64,000 nucleotides of DNA from Terfezia claveryi. Lineage: Eukaryota > Ascomycota > Pezizomycetes > Pezizales > Pezizaceae. The stretch spans positions 1-64,000 of the forward strand of contig WHUX01000116.1 of NCBI GenBank assembly GCA_015179025.1, written 5' to 3'. Position numbers and translations under genes: made by a program. This document shows, in pieces, positions 11,366 to 21,690 of this stretch (position 1 is the stretch's first letter; every line of letters starts with the position of its first letter). The notes below the pieces were generated by a model. It was not told where the DNA came from and searched no databases. It saw nothing but the letters and a program-made list of their open reading frames with translations.

Positions 11366-12294
11366 GATGCTACCTAAACCTCCCTACCATGTCCTTGCAA
11401 TAGCCTACATCAAAGCATATTATACAGCTATATAGAGGTCTATAATAGTCATAGGAGTCTTAAATTGCTACCTTTCAAAGTAGCCTCCTGCTCTCCTACT
11501 ACCCCCCTCCTCTCACTCACATACAGGCCAAATATTGAATAAGTGTAGCTAACAATTACTAGAAGGGCTCTCAACTATATCTTTAATTAATAGCAAAGAA
11601 GAAGTATATATATACCAAGATAGAAAGGTACCAATTTAGACCACTACTTTTCAAAAATCTACAATTCCGAAAACTCAGCGAAATCTACTTTGAACCCATA
11701 GGTAGACTCTCTCCAATTTACTTGACTATACCTAAGCCTCATCTAGCACTTCTATAACACTAATGGAATAATAAGATAACTCTGACAGCCAAGCCTAATA
11801 CTTTCTAACCCCATATACTCCTCTCAAGTATAGTCACACATTAGATGTCTCAATGACTACGAGTACAGCTAGGACTAGTACAGGCCTTGGGAAGGCGAAC
11901 TCAATACTACTCTAAATACTAGGTTAATATAAAGTTGGATACATACTTTAAATTGATAGGAGATTGAAGATTAAGGTAGATGCTGGATCAATAGATGGTA
12001 TCTTAAATATGATACTAGACCTTAACTTAAATACTATATCAAATATTAAATAATCCATTGAATTCGCTTTTACAGTATTAAAGTTAGCTAGATTAAGTAC
12101 TCGATTGAACATGAAGATAATTCTGAATATATAGTAGTTATCAAAGATTTTCAGCATTTCGGCATTATGTAGTATTATTTAAAAATAGAAATGTAGAGGG
12201 TATAGAAGTCTAAACATCGTGAGGACCTCACTATAGAGAATAAGAATAGTTTTGAGGCAGCCCTTAGAAGCATATAGGGGATGGGTTCAGGTTA

Positions 12295-12737
12295 GTATAA
12301 ATATATGAGTTCAATTCATATAATAACTACTTTTTGAATTTTGAATTTTCTGCAGTTTAGTGTCCAATAGTTTAAGATATCTTAGCTTCAGCTTGTGTAA
12401 GCAAATCTATTTTCATATGAATATAGGTGCTTAATAAAGGCCTCCAAAGTCTTATAACCTTGTCCGCATGATATTGAGCCTATATGGGAGGTTAGGAGGA
12501 GTGAGTAGAAAATGTCAGAGAGGTCATATTGGCTAGATTAGGTAATGACTTTAGGTTGATTTTGGTGGGACGTAAGCATAGCCATCTTGTAGAGCATAAT
12601 TGTTTCCATAGATATTAATTCAGGCAGAAGGAATACTGAACGCTGTGCTTGCTTATACTAAGAAATTACCAAAAAAAGGTTAGTATGTCTCATATGATCA
12701 GAAACCTTGTCTTGATCGGAAACCCCATTGGTCATGT
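12295..12737 (-). repeat. FB1 right inverted arm
   Basis: This is the reverse complement of the left arm with scattered transitions. It includes TGGGAGGTTAGGAGGAGTG (about 12483) and AGAGCATAATTG (12590). Confidence 0.85.
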
Positions 12738-13400
12738 TACCTAACATAAATAAAGACAAATCTTTTATAGTTCTTAGACTAAGATACAGGCCTCCTTCTT
12801 CTAAAAATGTTCAACAAAATGCTCTCACTCTTGAAGAAGCAAAGGAAATTGCTATTGACCTAGCTTATAGTAACTGGCAATAGTACAAAAGAATATATTG
12901 GTCCTTTTATTAAGACTTCTACTGTGCTACTCATGGTAGTTCCCATACTATAAACAACTATATATTCACTATAGAAATATATGCAATCTACAACTACTAC
13001 AGACATAGCAGTTTGAACTATAACCTATCAGACTTAGTTCTTAAGAAGGAGAAGGAATTCCTTATAACTTATATTGCATATCTTATATGTACAAATGAGT
13101 TTCAAAAGGAACTAGTACTAGTATAACAAATACTAGCATATCTACCTCCTCAAGCTCTTAGCTGGGAAGAAGGTATCTATGAAATCAAAGAATAGGCAAA
13201 GAGATAGAATACTGACAAGCTGACACCCCCCTCTCTCCAATCTAATATTCAGTTTAGCAACCCTACCAATCAAAGGAGTACCTGACAAATAGAATAGAAG
13301 ATCAAGGATACTCCTGTTGCCCCTTAACAACCATGAAATATACCTCAACAACTAGCTACAACTACTAGCAGAAGTAATGCAATTCTAATCAACATTGCTA
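12738..13400 (+). pseudogene. A2 fragment: zinc-knuckle linker
   Basis: This continues A2 after FB1. It is collinear with the A3 linker from AACCTTT..GTTCTT (39800) to CCAATCAACACTGC (40425). The first knuckle is recognisable but mutated (ICIYNYYRHSSLNY, near 12990). The fragment ends at 13400, where MITE copy 1 begins. The remaining A2 integrase is missing, and the DNA right of the MITE is unrelated. Confidence 0.78.
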
Positions 13401-13565
13401 CATCAGTAAGAAAAAGGTGGCATCGGGACGCCAGGTAGTGTCTCTAGGAGACATGGTTGTCTCTTGTGTCTTTTGTGTCTTTTATGTCTCCTGAGTGTCT
13501 CTTGAGTGTCTCCCATATGTCTCTCAGTGTCTCCCAGTGTCTCCAGGAGACACTGGGAGACATTG
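13401..13565 (+). mobile_element. MITE copy 1 (3'-truncated)
   Basis: It begins CATCAGTAAGAAAAA after a TA (13399-13400) that replaces the CA in other A copies. It is collinear with copies 2-4 through the GTCTCC/GGAGAC block to AGACATTGTCC at about 13565, then diverges into unique sequence. The missing right end and the missing A2 remainder imply a deletion or rearrangement at this junction. Confidence 0.8.
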
Positions 13566-14460
13566 TCCAGTCGATCTTTACTGAGATCTATTGCTTTGAA
13601 TGCACTGTAGCTATTGAGGGTCCTGTACGCTGTTTCCTTTATGATAATGACCAAACGGACGCTGTCCCTCCAACTGGGGGTGACCGGGTGGAAGATGCGT
13701 GGAGAGCCATGACTGCTCCAGTGACGAGTGACGTCTGTGACAGCGTGACTATGTTGATGTTGACATTGACGCTGAACGACGTTCATATCTGGCGTTGATG
13801 TTGTGGTGTGTCCGTTGGCCGGGCGAGGTGGTGTGTTGCCCTTATATCCTATTGGCCCGAGCCTGGTGTGGGAGTTATCAAATCCCTGATAGGCCGCTGA
13901 AGGTGTGATCGGGCAGTGCCTCTCGACGTGGCAAACACTCTGGGATACAGTGTGGTCCAGAAGAACTTCAGGATATCTCGACTTTGGGAAGCTTCAAAGA
14001 CGGGGAAAGGTATGAAGATGGGGACTTGGGGATGTGAAACAGGAGTATTATATGCTCGGCCTCGAGCTCTTTCTGATGAACTCGTTTTCGTGCCCGGGGC
14101 CTTCTGTGTACTGAGATATGGGCGAAACCGCACTTTTGTTGGAATTGATGAACTTGTAGTTGCATTTGAGGGGAGTTGCGCACGTGCGCGTAGGCTGGTG
14201 GGTCGCCAGTATATACCGGGGCCGCGGGTTCAAGAGACAGGGTGGAGGAATGATCCGTAACAGTACTATAGGACTAGAGATGGTTGTTGTGTTCTGTGGC
14301 ACTCCCAGAGGTAAAGACGAGATATATAATATGGATGTGGGAAGTAGGACTCTCATAGAATCTATTTTCTTTTGTGTACTGTAGTCTACTCCGTCCGAGA
14401 CTAACCTGCACGAGCCTAGACGCCTTGCGGCTCCCTCGCAAGGACCACAAGGTACACACT
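13566..14460. other. Unique, higher-GC segment without a recognised gene
   Basis: Sequence with a normal look, no RIP-style TA excess and no match elsewhere in the window. Overlapping ORFs of 60-114 codons occur on both strands (for example 13916-14260 plus, 14048-14356 minus). None has a recognisable domain, and the overlap is typical of unconstrained GC-rich DNA. It may be host intergenic DNA or the remnant of an LTR not otherwise represented here. Confidence 0.5.
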
Positions 14461-14479
14461 GATGAATATGCTATAAGAA

Positions 14480-14560
14480 GTCAAAAAATGTAGCTAGAGG
14501 CCCTCCGGTAAGAATACTGTCTTATTTACAAACGGGCGGTCGGAGGGGCCTTAAATTTAC
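14480..14560. repeat. Short inverted repeat with TACTGTCTTAT motifs
   Basis: GGCCCTCCGG (about 14498) and GGAGGGGCC (about 14545) form an imperfect stem. ACTGTCTTAT recurs at about 14518, 14560 and 14594. Such clustered subterminal motifs are seen at ends of DNA transposons, but no partner end was found. Confidence 0.3.
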
Positions 14561-14576
14561 TGTCTTATATATGATA

Positions 14577-14900
14577 CTAGCTGAAACCGAGGTACTGTCT
14601 TATAAAAGAAACTCCGGAAAGACACCGATAGTGGCATAATTGATATCTAATTACACGATCCTCCCCAAGCATAATCTTAGCATATCGAACAGTCTCCTCT
14701 TCCGTAATATAGTCTTCCTGCTCATCATCACTTCCATCCGCCTCCTGCTCATCATCTAAAATCACAAGGTCGGAACCTTTATCTTCTGTGTCCGCTTGCC
14801 AGAATTCTGCAGTTACAAGACAGAGGTTGCTCGAGGTTTTGGCTTGTTGTTTGCGCATTGGGTCCAGCACGAGGTGCCAGCGGAATTGACATTGGAACAA
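14577..14900 (-). CDS. Hypothetical ORF with acidic patch
   Basis: A 107-codon minus-strand frame starting MFQCQFRWH and ending YLGFS before a TAG at 14577. The middle is strongly acidic (DDEQEADGSDDEQED, then EEETVRY). No domain is recognised. It ends next to the ACTGTCTTAT motif cluster, so it could be the C-terminal exon of a decayed transposase, but that is speculation. No codon-level conservation can be judged from one copy. Confidence 0.25.
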   Translation of the reverse strand: MFQCQFRWHLVLDPMRKQQAKTSSNLCLVTAEFWQADTEDKGSDLVILDDEQEADGSDDEQEDYITEEETVRYAKIMLGEDRVIRYQLCHYRCLSGVSFIRQYLGFS

Positions 14901-15690
14901 GTGATGGTAATGACTGAAAGAAACAGGCTGTGCCAGTTTACTATACTACTGGCCTATAAGAAAAATTTGCTGTCAAATACACGATTCGGAGATCTCGGCC
15001 AAAATTAGGCTCTTTTCCCCTATATTAAACCCTAATACTATCCTCAGGTAGGGTAGACTAAACAGCGAATTTACAACATCAAATGATACCTAAATGACAC
15101 GGGTCTGGGAAAAGCGAAAATATAATATAGAATTCAATATAAATCTAAAACAAAAGAGGCCATCATCCAAATGCCTCTCCTACAACCCGAACTAAAGAAA
15201 GCTAGGCGCAATAAAATTAGGCTAACACACATTATGGTGAGCTGTGAGGTATCAGAAGAAAAAGAATATTAGAAGAAAAAAGAAGGAAATAACACAGCTT
15301 ACTTGCACTGATGGACCATTGAGCATTTACGTGTACCTGTTTTGTTGACCATGAATACTGACTCCGAGCCGTAGAATGCCGAATATCGGTGAGACAAAGC
15401 TCTTGAACATATCCTACAGCAACATACCCGTCAGAAACTGGCCAAAACAGTTTCAAAGATGGCTAACTGTGGGATCAGGCCAGTCACTTGGCCCTCGAGC
15501 GAACCCGTATATACCCCAACTTCCTCGCGATTTTGACATCAAAATCGTCCCTCCTCCCTCCATCGTTCACAGTGACACTCCCGATTTTGACACAAATTGT
15601 CCCTCCATCGTTCACAGTGACACTCCTGATTTTTCCAATATTATTGTCCCCCTATCGTTCACAGTGACACCTGATCTCATTCTAGGATCG
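14901..15690. other. Region upstream of the 187-codon ORF
   Basis: No recognised gene. It holds three imperfect tandem copies of a CCATCGTTCACAGTGACAC-containing unit at about 15545-15675, directly before the ATG at 15691. The frame stays open through them (from 15376), but the repeats look like a 5' leader or promoter more than protein. Confidence 0.5.
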
Positions 15691-16254
15691 ATGGCGCCTC
15701 GTAGATTAAGATTCCGCACTAAATTCACGCCCTATTACATTGATACTGCGACACCTATAGCTAGGAGCAAGCGTCCTGCCCAATGGGAACTCGACACTTT
15801 CACGTGCATAAACGAGCTCCGTATGCATCTTGCCGCTGCTCGAATCTTGAGTTACTCCAAGAGCGTACCGTTTTGGCATCACCCAACCAGTGGAAAGACT
15901 ATCGCACTTACCCATGAGGCCGCAGATGGCCTTCTGAAGGAGGTAGTGAGACGCTGGGTGAGGGTAGGGGTTAAATCAATGGAAAACCTGCATTGCCGTG
16001 AAATCGGTCGACTCAGATCCCTTGTTGATAGCTCGGTGGCGGATTTCCTCGGTGTGAGCATGGGTGATCTGTATACTGCGGCAGACGAGAGTCAATCTCA
16101 CCAAAGCAATGTCGAAAAATCTGAGCTGGAGGCGATACCAGTGAAACCAAATAAAGGTAAGGAGATAGGAACGGATACAAGAGAGTTGGAGATAGGAACG
16201 GATACAAAAGAGATCAGCGCATCCCCCGCCGGAGATTATCTTTCTCGGTCATGA
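15691..16254 (+). CDS. Hypothetical 187-aa protein, only host-like ORF
   Basis: I do not recognise this protein. The chosen ATG at 15691 starts MAPRRLRFRTKF, a basic N-terminus. The frame is open upstream to 15376, but that part reads across tandem repeats and has low-complexity translation. The middle (residues about 30-120) is a mixed, probably helical segment (WELDTFTCINELRMHLAAARIL, split by Ser/Pro turns; LLKEVVRRWVRVGV; HCREIGRLRSLVDSSVADFLGVS). The last 50 residues are polar, with a nearly repeated EIGTDTRELEIGTDTKEI. No signal peptide or membrane segment is seen. Unlike its surroundings it has no stops, normal base composition and no second copy in the window, so it may be a live host gene or a recent arrival. 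Confidence 0.45.
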   Translation: MAPRRLRFRTKFTPYYIDTATPIARSKRPAQWELDTFTCINELRMHLAAARILSYSKSVPFWHHPTSGKTIALTHEAADGLLKEVVRRWVRVGVKSMENLHCREIGRLRSLVDSSVADFLGVSMGDLYTAADESQSHQSNVEKSELEAIPVKPNKGKEIGTDTRELEIGTDTKEISASPAGDYLSRS

Positions 16255-17251
16255 TTAGTTGTTTGCATAATTGGTATCAAATGGGTTTCCTGGTGTTTGC
16301 AAAAGATTCAATCAGAGCTATGAGTGGAGACGAGGCTGAGTTGGTTCTGAATTTACGGAACGTTTTTCGATTTCTTATAGGTACATGTGAAGAATAACGA
16401 GGTTTTTGACATGCAGCGTCTCCCACCCGGGAGTTACACTTGAAAACTTGCGCTAGTCAATAGCTTATAAAAATATGGTAGCAGGCAAACAGTATACAAC
16501 TTAAGAATAATAAGGAAGATTTATTGTGTAATATTTATAATATAGATATTGTATAATAACTGAACTATTTCAAGTTAAATTCAACTAAATAATATAGTTG
16601 AGCTTTAGATATTAATAATAAAATTTCTTTTGAAAGCTAATACTATATAATTATAAATATTAATCATAACTTATTATATTTCTATATCTATATAATTTAA
16701 TTTATTAATTAGTTCTTGCAATTATTTTAGTTTATATTTCTTTAATCTATGTAATTAGTTTATTTTTATTTTCTTTTATAACTTATAACTATATTTTAAT
16801 ATTTTTATTATTATTAAGGTAATATTAAAGTTTAATTAGTAAATATAATATATAAAAGGCTAGCTTTTAAAAAACTTCTAATATATTTTATTAGTATTAA
16901 TATCAATAGTTTATAAGTTAATTCTATACTAATATATAAAATTTAATAGAAATTATTAAAAGTTTTTTTTTTTTTTTTTAATATTTAAAAGATTTAATTA
17001 TTAGAGACAAGCTAGTGATTATAGTAATATCTATTAGAATATTACTATATAAAGTATATAAAGATAGATTTATTTATTTGGGCTTAACTAGATATATAAT
17101 ATATAAAAAATAATAGCTTCATTTAATAAAATAAATTAACCTAGTAATATAAAACTTTACTTAAGTCTTAGACAGTAAAAACTAGATACATACAATTAAT
17201 ATATATAGAGAAGAGTAAAGTTGACTTTAGGCTATCTACTATTAAGTAGTA
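16255..17251. other. Transition into AT-rich decayed DNA
   Basis: The first ~225 bases look like 3' flank of the ORF. From about 16480 the sequence becomes extremely AT-rich, with a T-run near 16965-16980 and no ORF of note. This is probably RIP-eroded repeat DNA too far gone to identify. Confidence 0.6.
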
Positions 17252-17913
17252 GGGGTAGTCACTTCTTAATTGCAATTATGAAAATTGCAATTATGAAGTG
17301 CCTTAGTAGCCCTGAACTAAGTCTAAACTGTAAAAAACTACAATTAACAAGTGACCACCCCATATCACAATTCTAATTACCATAATTCTAATTACCACCA
17401 GTTTTTCTCAATATCTCGAACAACCCAATATGGTCTTTTACTAAGAAGCATTATACACATCTATTATACACATCATCGAGCTACTGATACACAGTACTAA
17501 GGATGAAATATCTTTAGATTCCGAGTCTATAATATTAGGAATTATCTATTATCTTCTTGAGCTATTGGAGGTGTATGTCAGGTTAAAGTGATTGGTATGA
17601 TTTGTCGCGTTAGTGGGGTTGGCGAGATTTGTCACATTGGAGATAAATGGACATTGGGGATATTGCGATGTTGGAGATAGATCCCTGAATTTTATGGTAT
17701 TTGTATATAATGATATTGGTTTGCCAATGACTAAGGAGCATAATTGTAATTGCAATTGCAATTGCACTCATAAATGCACTTGGGAGTGCAATTATAAGTT
17801 TGGATTACAATTGCAATTGCAATTACGAGCCTAGCCAATCAGAGTGAGCGCCAAGTTGCCAAGGCACTTCGTAATTGCAATTTTCATAAATGTAATTAAG
17901 AAGTGACTACCCC
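17252..17913. mobile_element. 662-bp inverted-repeat element (GGGGTAGTCACTTC ends)
   Basis: The ends are inverted: GGGGTAGTCACTTCTTAATT at the left and its reverse complement (AATTAAGAAGTGACTACCCC) at the right. Imperfect pairing continues about 50 bp (AATTGCAATTA..GAAGTGCCTT). It is flanked by TAGTA on both sides (17247-17251 and 17914-17918), so the duplication is TA or TAGTA. The interior has AATTGCAATTGCA microsatellite runs (17745-17825) and no gene. It is MITE-like, and no second copy is in this window. Confidence 0.75.
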
Positions 17914-18004
17914 TAGTATTAGCCTTGTTTATATAAGTTTAGCTATAATAGTACTTTTCTTCTATTAAATAGTATTCTAATTAACTATCTTTACTAACTC
18001 CCTA

Positions 18005-18593
18005 TATTATAACTATATACTTGGCCCTATTTTAAAATTTAGATAGAATCCTATCTGACTATTATTCTGAACACTATTATTTTTATTATCACTTGTAATT
18101 ATAGGTGATAGAGAATTAATATTATTCTTTTTATTATCTTCATTCCTATTTGAAAGTCAGACAGATTCTTATCTAACTCTTAATATTACCTAGTTTGGTA
18201 TTACCTATCTTGGAAAGCTTGTTCTTATCATCAGCCTTAGCCTTTTAAGCTAATATGTATATATAGCTCCTTGCTCTGATACCATTATTAAATCTCTATC
18301 TAATATCATATATATTAAATATAGGGCTTTACTTCCCTAAGGACTTATATACCTCCCTCATATAACTCTTAATCTCATGAACTACTCTATAGCATAGCTT
18401 TCTTTTTTTGATATACATATCAACTACTTCAATATCTTTTGCCTCCTGCTTGCCTTTTATCTTTTACCTCTTACCTTTGCCACTATCTCAGCCTTCTCCT
18501 AGTTATATATATAATATTCCAATATATGCAACTCCCTTACCTACTGCTTAGGTATACCTCTTGGTTACTTTATCTTCTAGAACCCTTGTTATA
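18005..18593 (+). repeat. B4 5' LTR (diverged, RIPed)
   Basis: It starts TATTATAACTATATAC (TGTCACAAC in B1) and ends CTTGTTATA, followed by CTATATTAGATC just as B1's LTR is followed by CTACGTTGGATC. Internal blocks match the B LTR: ATAGGTGATAG, GGAAAGCTTG, ATATATAGCTCC and CTCAGCCTTC. It is about 589 bp long. No matching 3' LTR of the same subtype was found. Confidence 0.75.
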
Positions 18594-18708
18594 CTATATT
18601 AGATCTCATAAATTTAACTAACTAGTACTACTATAGAAAATAGTTAAGTTTTACTATTTAGTAGGTTCTAAACTTAGTAAAACTACCTTATATCTACAAA
18701 CTCTAATA
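18594..18708 (+). other. B4 leader, left of element C
   Basis: This corresponds to the B1 leader and gag start (26469-26600) with heavy C-to-T change. It is interrupted at 18708 (TAATA) by element C and resumes at 20227 (TAATG). Confidence 0.6.
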
Positions 18709-18974
18709 TGTTACAGCTGAGATTATGCAGGCATGACTGGCAGCACCCAATGGTGGGTAGCCTAAAGGCAGTCCGGCTTTCTTATATATTGGCCTACTTC
18801 TTATATCTATTTCTTGTTCTTTAAGACTCGAGTGAAGTTTTATATCACTGGGTTACTTTGAATAAAGCTACTATTCTTTACACTGTGTACCCGGTTAGAC
18901 TCGAGTAAGTGATTTTATCCCTATATATTGATATTCCAATAGATATTACCATGATCACTAGCTCACCCCTAACA
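18709..18974 (+). repeat. Element C 5' LTR
   Basis: 266 bp; TGTTACAGC to CCCCTAACA. Nearly identical in length and text to 19961-20226. Confidence 0.85.
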
Positions 18975-19960
18975 TTACTACACTTTGAGAAAAGGGAGCC
19001 TTAATTCTGAGTCTAATCACCACTCCCTTGCTACCTATACTATCAGACAGCTTGGAAATGGCTAAAGTCATATCGCTCTATTATTTGGCTCTATTAGCAC
19101 TATCGGAAATAATTATTTCCCCCTCCTATTTACTTATTAGCTTGTGCTAACTAACATACTAATCCTATATTAAGATCTCTGGATATACTAAGTCTTAGAT
19201 GTCAAGTGACATGCTCAAACACCCCTTGCCAGGCTTATAAGGCCCTGAATGAGCCTCTATGGCCCCGAACGAGCCTCTGTGGCCCTGAACGAGCCTCTGC
19301 AGCTCTAGACGAGCTCAAAATTCAAAAGCCCCTTCTGGGCTTAAAGGTCAAAAACCTCCCTGCTTTGAGGGAAGACCCAAGCTAGCGCTGTGAGTACTAA
19401 AGACCTAAACGAGTACTATAAGTGCACAAATGAATAAAACCCACAGTTGTACTGGTAAGTCAGGTTGGATAGCTAGAAACTTAGCATGTATTAAACCTTT
19501 TCCTATATCACTAGCTTTTTCCTATAGGGTTTTGCTATACAGAGGTTTTTAATGGCAATGGTATATAGAAATACCCCACCAAATAAGATTACCCTGAATT
19601 TATGATCCTTCTGATATTCTGGATCTACAATCTATATATATGTTGTACCTCATGTTGAGATACTTAGATCAGTTGATCCACAGATGTATATATTCTAGTA
19701 TAACATCACAATGTTTGAGAGATTACCCCATCCCTTCGAGCTACCATACTAGCCCTTACTGCCAGATATAAAGACTCTTTTCTATAGAGGTTGATTACCC
19801 GAGATCCTTAGTAATATCTGAGTAGGTTAGTGGGCTCAGGGTGGTTTATCTTGAGTGGGGACCCCATGCCCTAATTGCTTACTAATATACATATCCATAT
19901 GTAGGGGGTAGGGTGAGTGAAGTTGGTCAGTCAGGACGCTCTTTGGCAGAGGGAGAGTAA

Positions 19961-20226
19961 TGTTATGGCTGAGATTATGCAGGCATAACTAGTGGCACCC
20001 GATGGTAGGTAGCTTGAAAGTAGCCTCACTTTCTTATATATTGGCCTACTTCTTATATCTAGTTCTTATTCTTTAAGACTCAAGCGAAATTTTGTATCAC
20101 TAGGTTACTTTGAATAAAGCTATAATTCTTTGCACTGTGGATACAGTTAAGCCTAAGCAAGTGATTTTATCCCTATATATCAATATTCTAACAGATATCA
20201 CTGTAATTGCTAGCTCACCCCTAATA
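19961..20226 (+). repeat. Element C 3' LTR
   Basis: 266 bp; TGTTATGGC to CCCCTAATA, with differences mostly C/T and G/A. Confidence 0.85.
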
Positions 20227-20830
20227 TAATGAGTAGGTAGCCTACTAGACAGAGATCATCAAGATATTTGAAGCAACTAACTAGATAAAAACAAAGCTAA
20301 GAAATGAATAGTCTTGGGCCTAAAAAGATCTAGAGTCAGGTAGAGCTAAACTCTAGCTAATAAAAGATAAGCTTAAGGATATTTAATACTACTTGATCTC
20401 TACAGATGAAGAAATCATAGAGCTCTAAACTAACCTAAATAATGCTAGCATTGCTTTAACTAATGAGTGAACTATGATTTAGACCTTCAACCATACTATT
20501 GCTACTATGTTAGTAACTCCACTCTATAAACCAACTACTAAAACTAAAATTATTCCAACTTTCTCCAAATTCAATAGAGATAGAGCTTACCTCTAAGTCT
20601 AGAAGAACTCAGTAAATATCAAACTTAATAGGGACTCACCCAGATTCTATTCTAAGCAATACTAATTAGTTTATATCTTTACTCTACTAGAGTACAAAGT
20701 AGTAAATTAAATTTAGCCATATATCTTTGAGACTGGGATTAAGCTAGATAGTATTCTAGCACTCTTTACTATTCTAAATAGGGCTTTTGGGGACTCTAAT
20801 ATTGTTTGTATTACTAGCCAAGTATTATAG
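20227..20830 (+). pseudogene. B4 gag remnant
   Basis: Collinear with B1 gag. PTFSKFNRDRAYL (about 20553), NSVNIKLNRDS, a YIFTLLE block, and ILALFTILNRAFGDSN (about 20755-20805) correspond to PKFNVDRGRL, NSVQIKLSGDS, YIYGLLE and ILALMAILDRAFRDPD in B1. Stops at nearly every Gln or Trp position show strong RIP. The similarity fades after about 20870. Confidence 0.78.
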
Positions 20831-21690
20831 CTTAAATAAGAGATCTACTCTCAATAGGGAATATCCTAATATCTAATTATGACTACTAATTATTATGGCC
20901 TGATTAACCATATAGATATAGGTAATATATCTAGTAGAGATAGGTATTGTCTCAAGGAAGTATGTAACTTTTAAATATATTCTCATATATATACTCTCTT
21001 CTATATCTTTCTATTATATTTTTATAATTTTTTATTTATATATCATTAATAGTTATACTCAAGTTTAGCTCCTGTATATCAGCCTAACTATAATAAGTTT
21101 AAGTTCAGGCTACCTATTTAATTTATATCAGCCTATAGTATTCCTAATTGGGAAGTAGTTTCCCATTTAGGCAACAACATAATATCAGTACTACTAAGAT
21201 GTTATAGGAAGTATCATCTAAAATCTAATTACCTATTATCAGATCTAAGCTTTTATATAACTTACTACTTTTAGACAGTTAATATAATAAGGTTTAAATA
21301 GTATTTTAAGTCTCAGATAGCTATACTCTTATCGAGTCTATAATATACACAAGTTATAGTTGTGTTTATACTTCTCTCTATAATTATTTATCTATTCTCT
21401 AAAGTATTTCTATAGTTACAGCTCACCTGTAATATTATACCACTTGTCTATATACCTCTATAGATACCAATACTCTACAACCTCTACAAATTTGTCTATA
21501 TTGAAAGGATTACTTAGTAATATTATTGATAAGCCTATGGCTGATACTGATAATGATAGTATTGTTCAAGTATAGCAATAAGGTAAATAGTTTATTGAGT
21601 AATATTATGCTTCCTCATTCTAGATTCTACAGTTCTAAGAATAATAGGGTACTTCTCATCAATAGATAGAACTTGGATTGATATTGTTTT
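20831..21690. other. AT-rich decayed DNA, origin unclear
   Basis: The first 40 bases still resemble B gag (LKQKHNK block). The rest shows no ORF and no match that I can see. It probably holds a further insertion or a deletion scar within B4. Confidence 0.5.

Larger units (their letters stand above)
10929..12737. mobile_element. FB1: 1.8-kb foldback element, TA target
   Basis: This element interrupts A2 exactly between GTATGGTTATATA and TACCTAACATAAATAAG. Other A copies are continuous there (39768: GTATGATCATGTACCC), so TA (10927-10928 and 12738-12739) is the target duplication. The ends are inverted: ACATGACCGATGGGG on the left and the reverse complement of CCCCATTGGTCATGT on the right. The inverted repeats run for roughly 430-440 bp (to about 11365 and from about 12295). 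The middle 0.9 kb is AT-rich with no recognisable ORF. A TA duplication suggests a Tc1/mariner-type transposase acting in trans. Confidence 0.88.
18709..20226 (+). mobile_element. C: short non-autonomous LTR element (TRIM/LARD-like)
   Basis: Two 266-bp direct repeats at 18709-18974 and 19961-20226 begin TGTTA and end TAACA (TAATA in the RIPed copy). They are flanked by TAATA and TAATG, a 5-bp duplication differing by one RIP-type change. The internal part is only 986 bp and has no gag or pol that I can recognise. It has GAACGAGCCTCTG repeats near 19245-19300. A purine-rich GCAGAGGGAGAGTAA directly precedes the right LTR, as a polypurine tract would. It must depend on enzymes from another element. 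Confidence 0.82.

Noticed and set aside
13403..13798. ORFs on both strands of the MITE copies (also 26714-26983, 33023-33241, 41781-42164)
   Set aside because: They translate the GTCTCC/GGAGAC repeats and cross the MITE borders into unrelated flanks; not genes.
14205..14235. CGCGGGTTCAAGAGA as a tRNA B box
   Set aside because: The B box lacks the terminal CC, and no A box or cloverleaf can be drawn around it.
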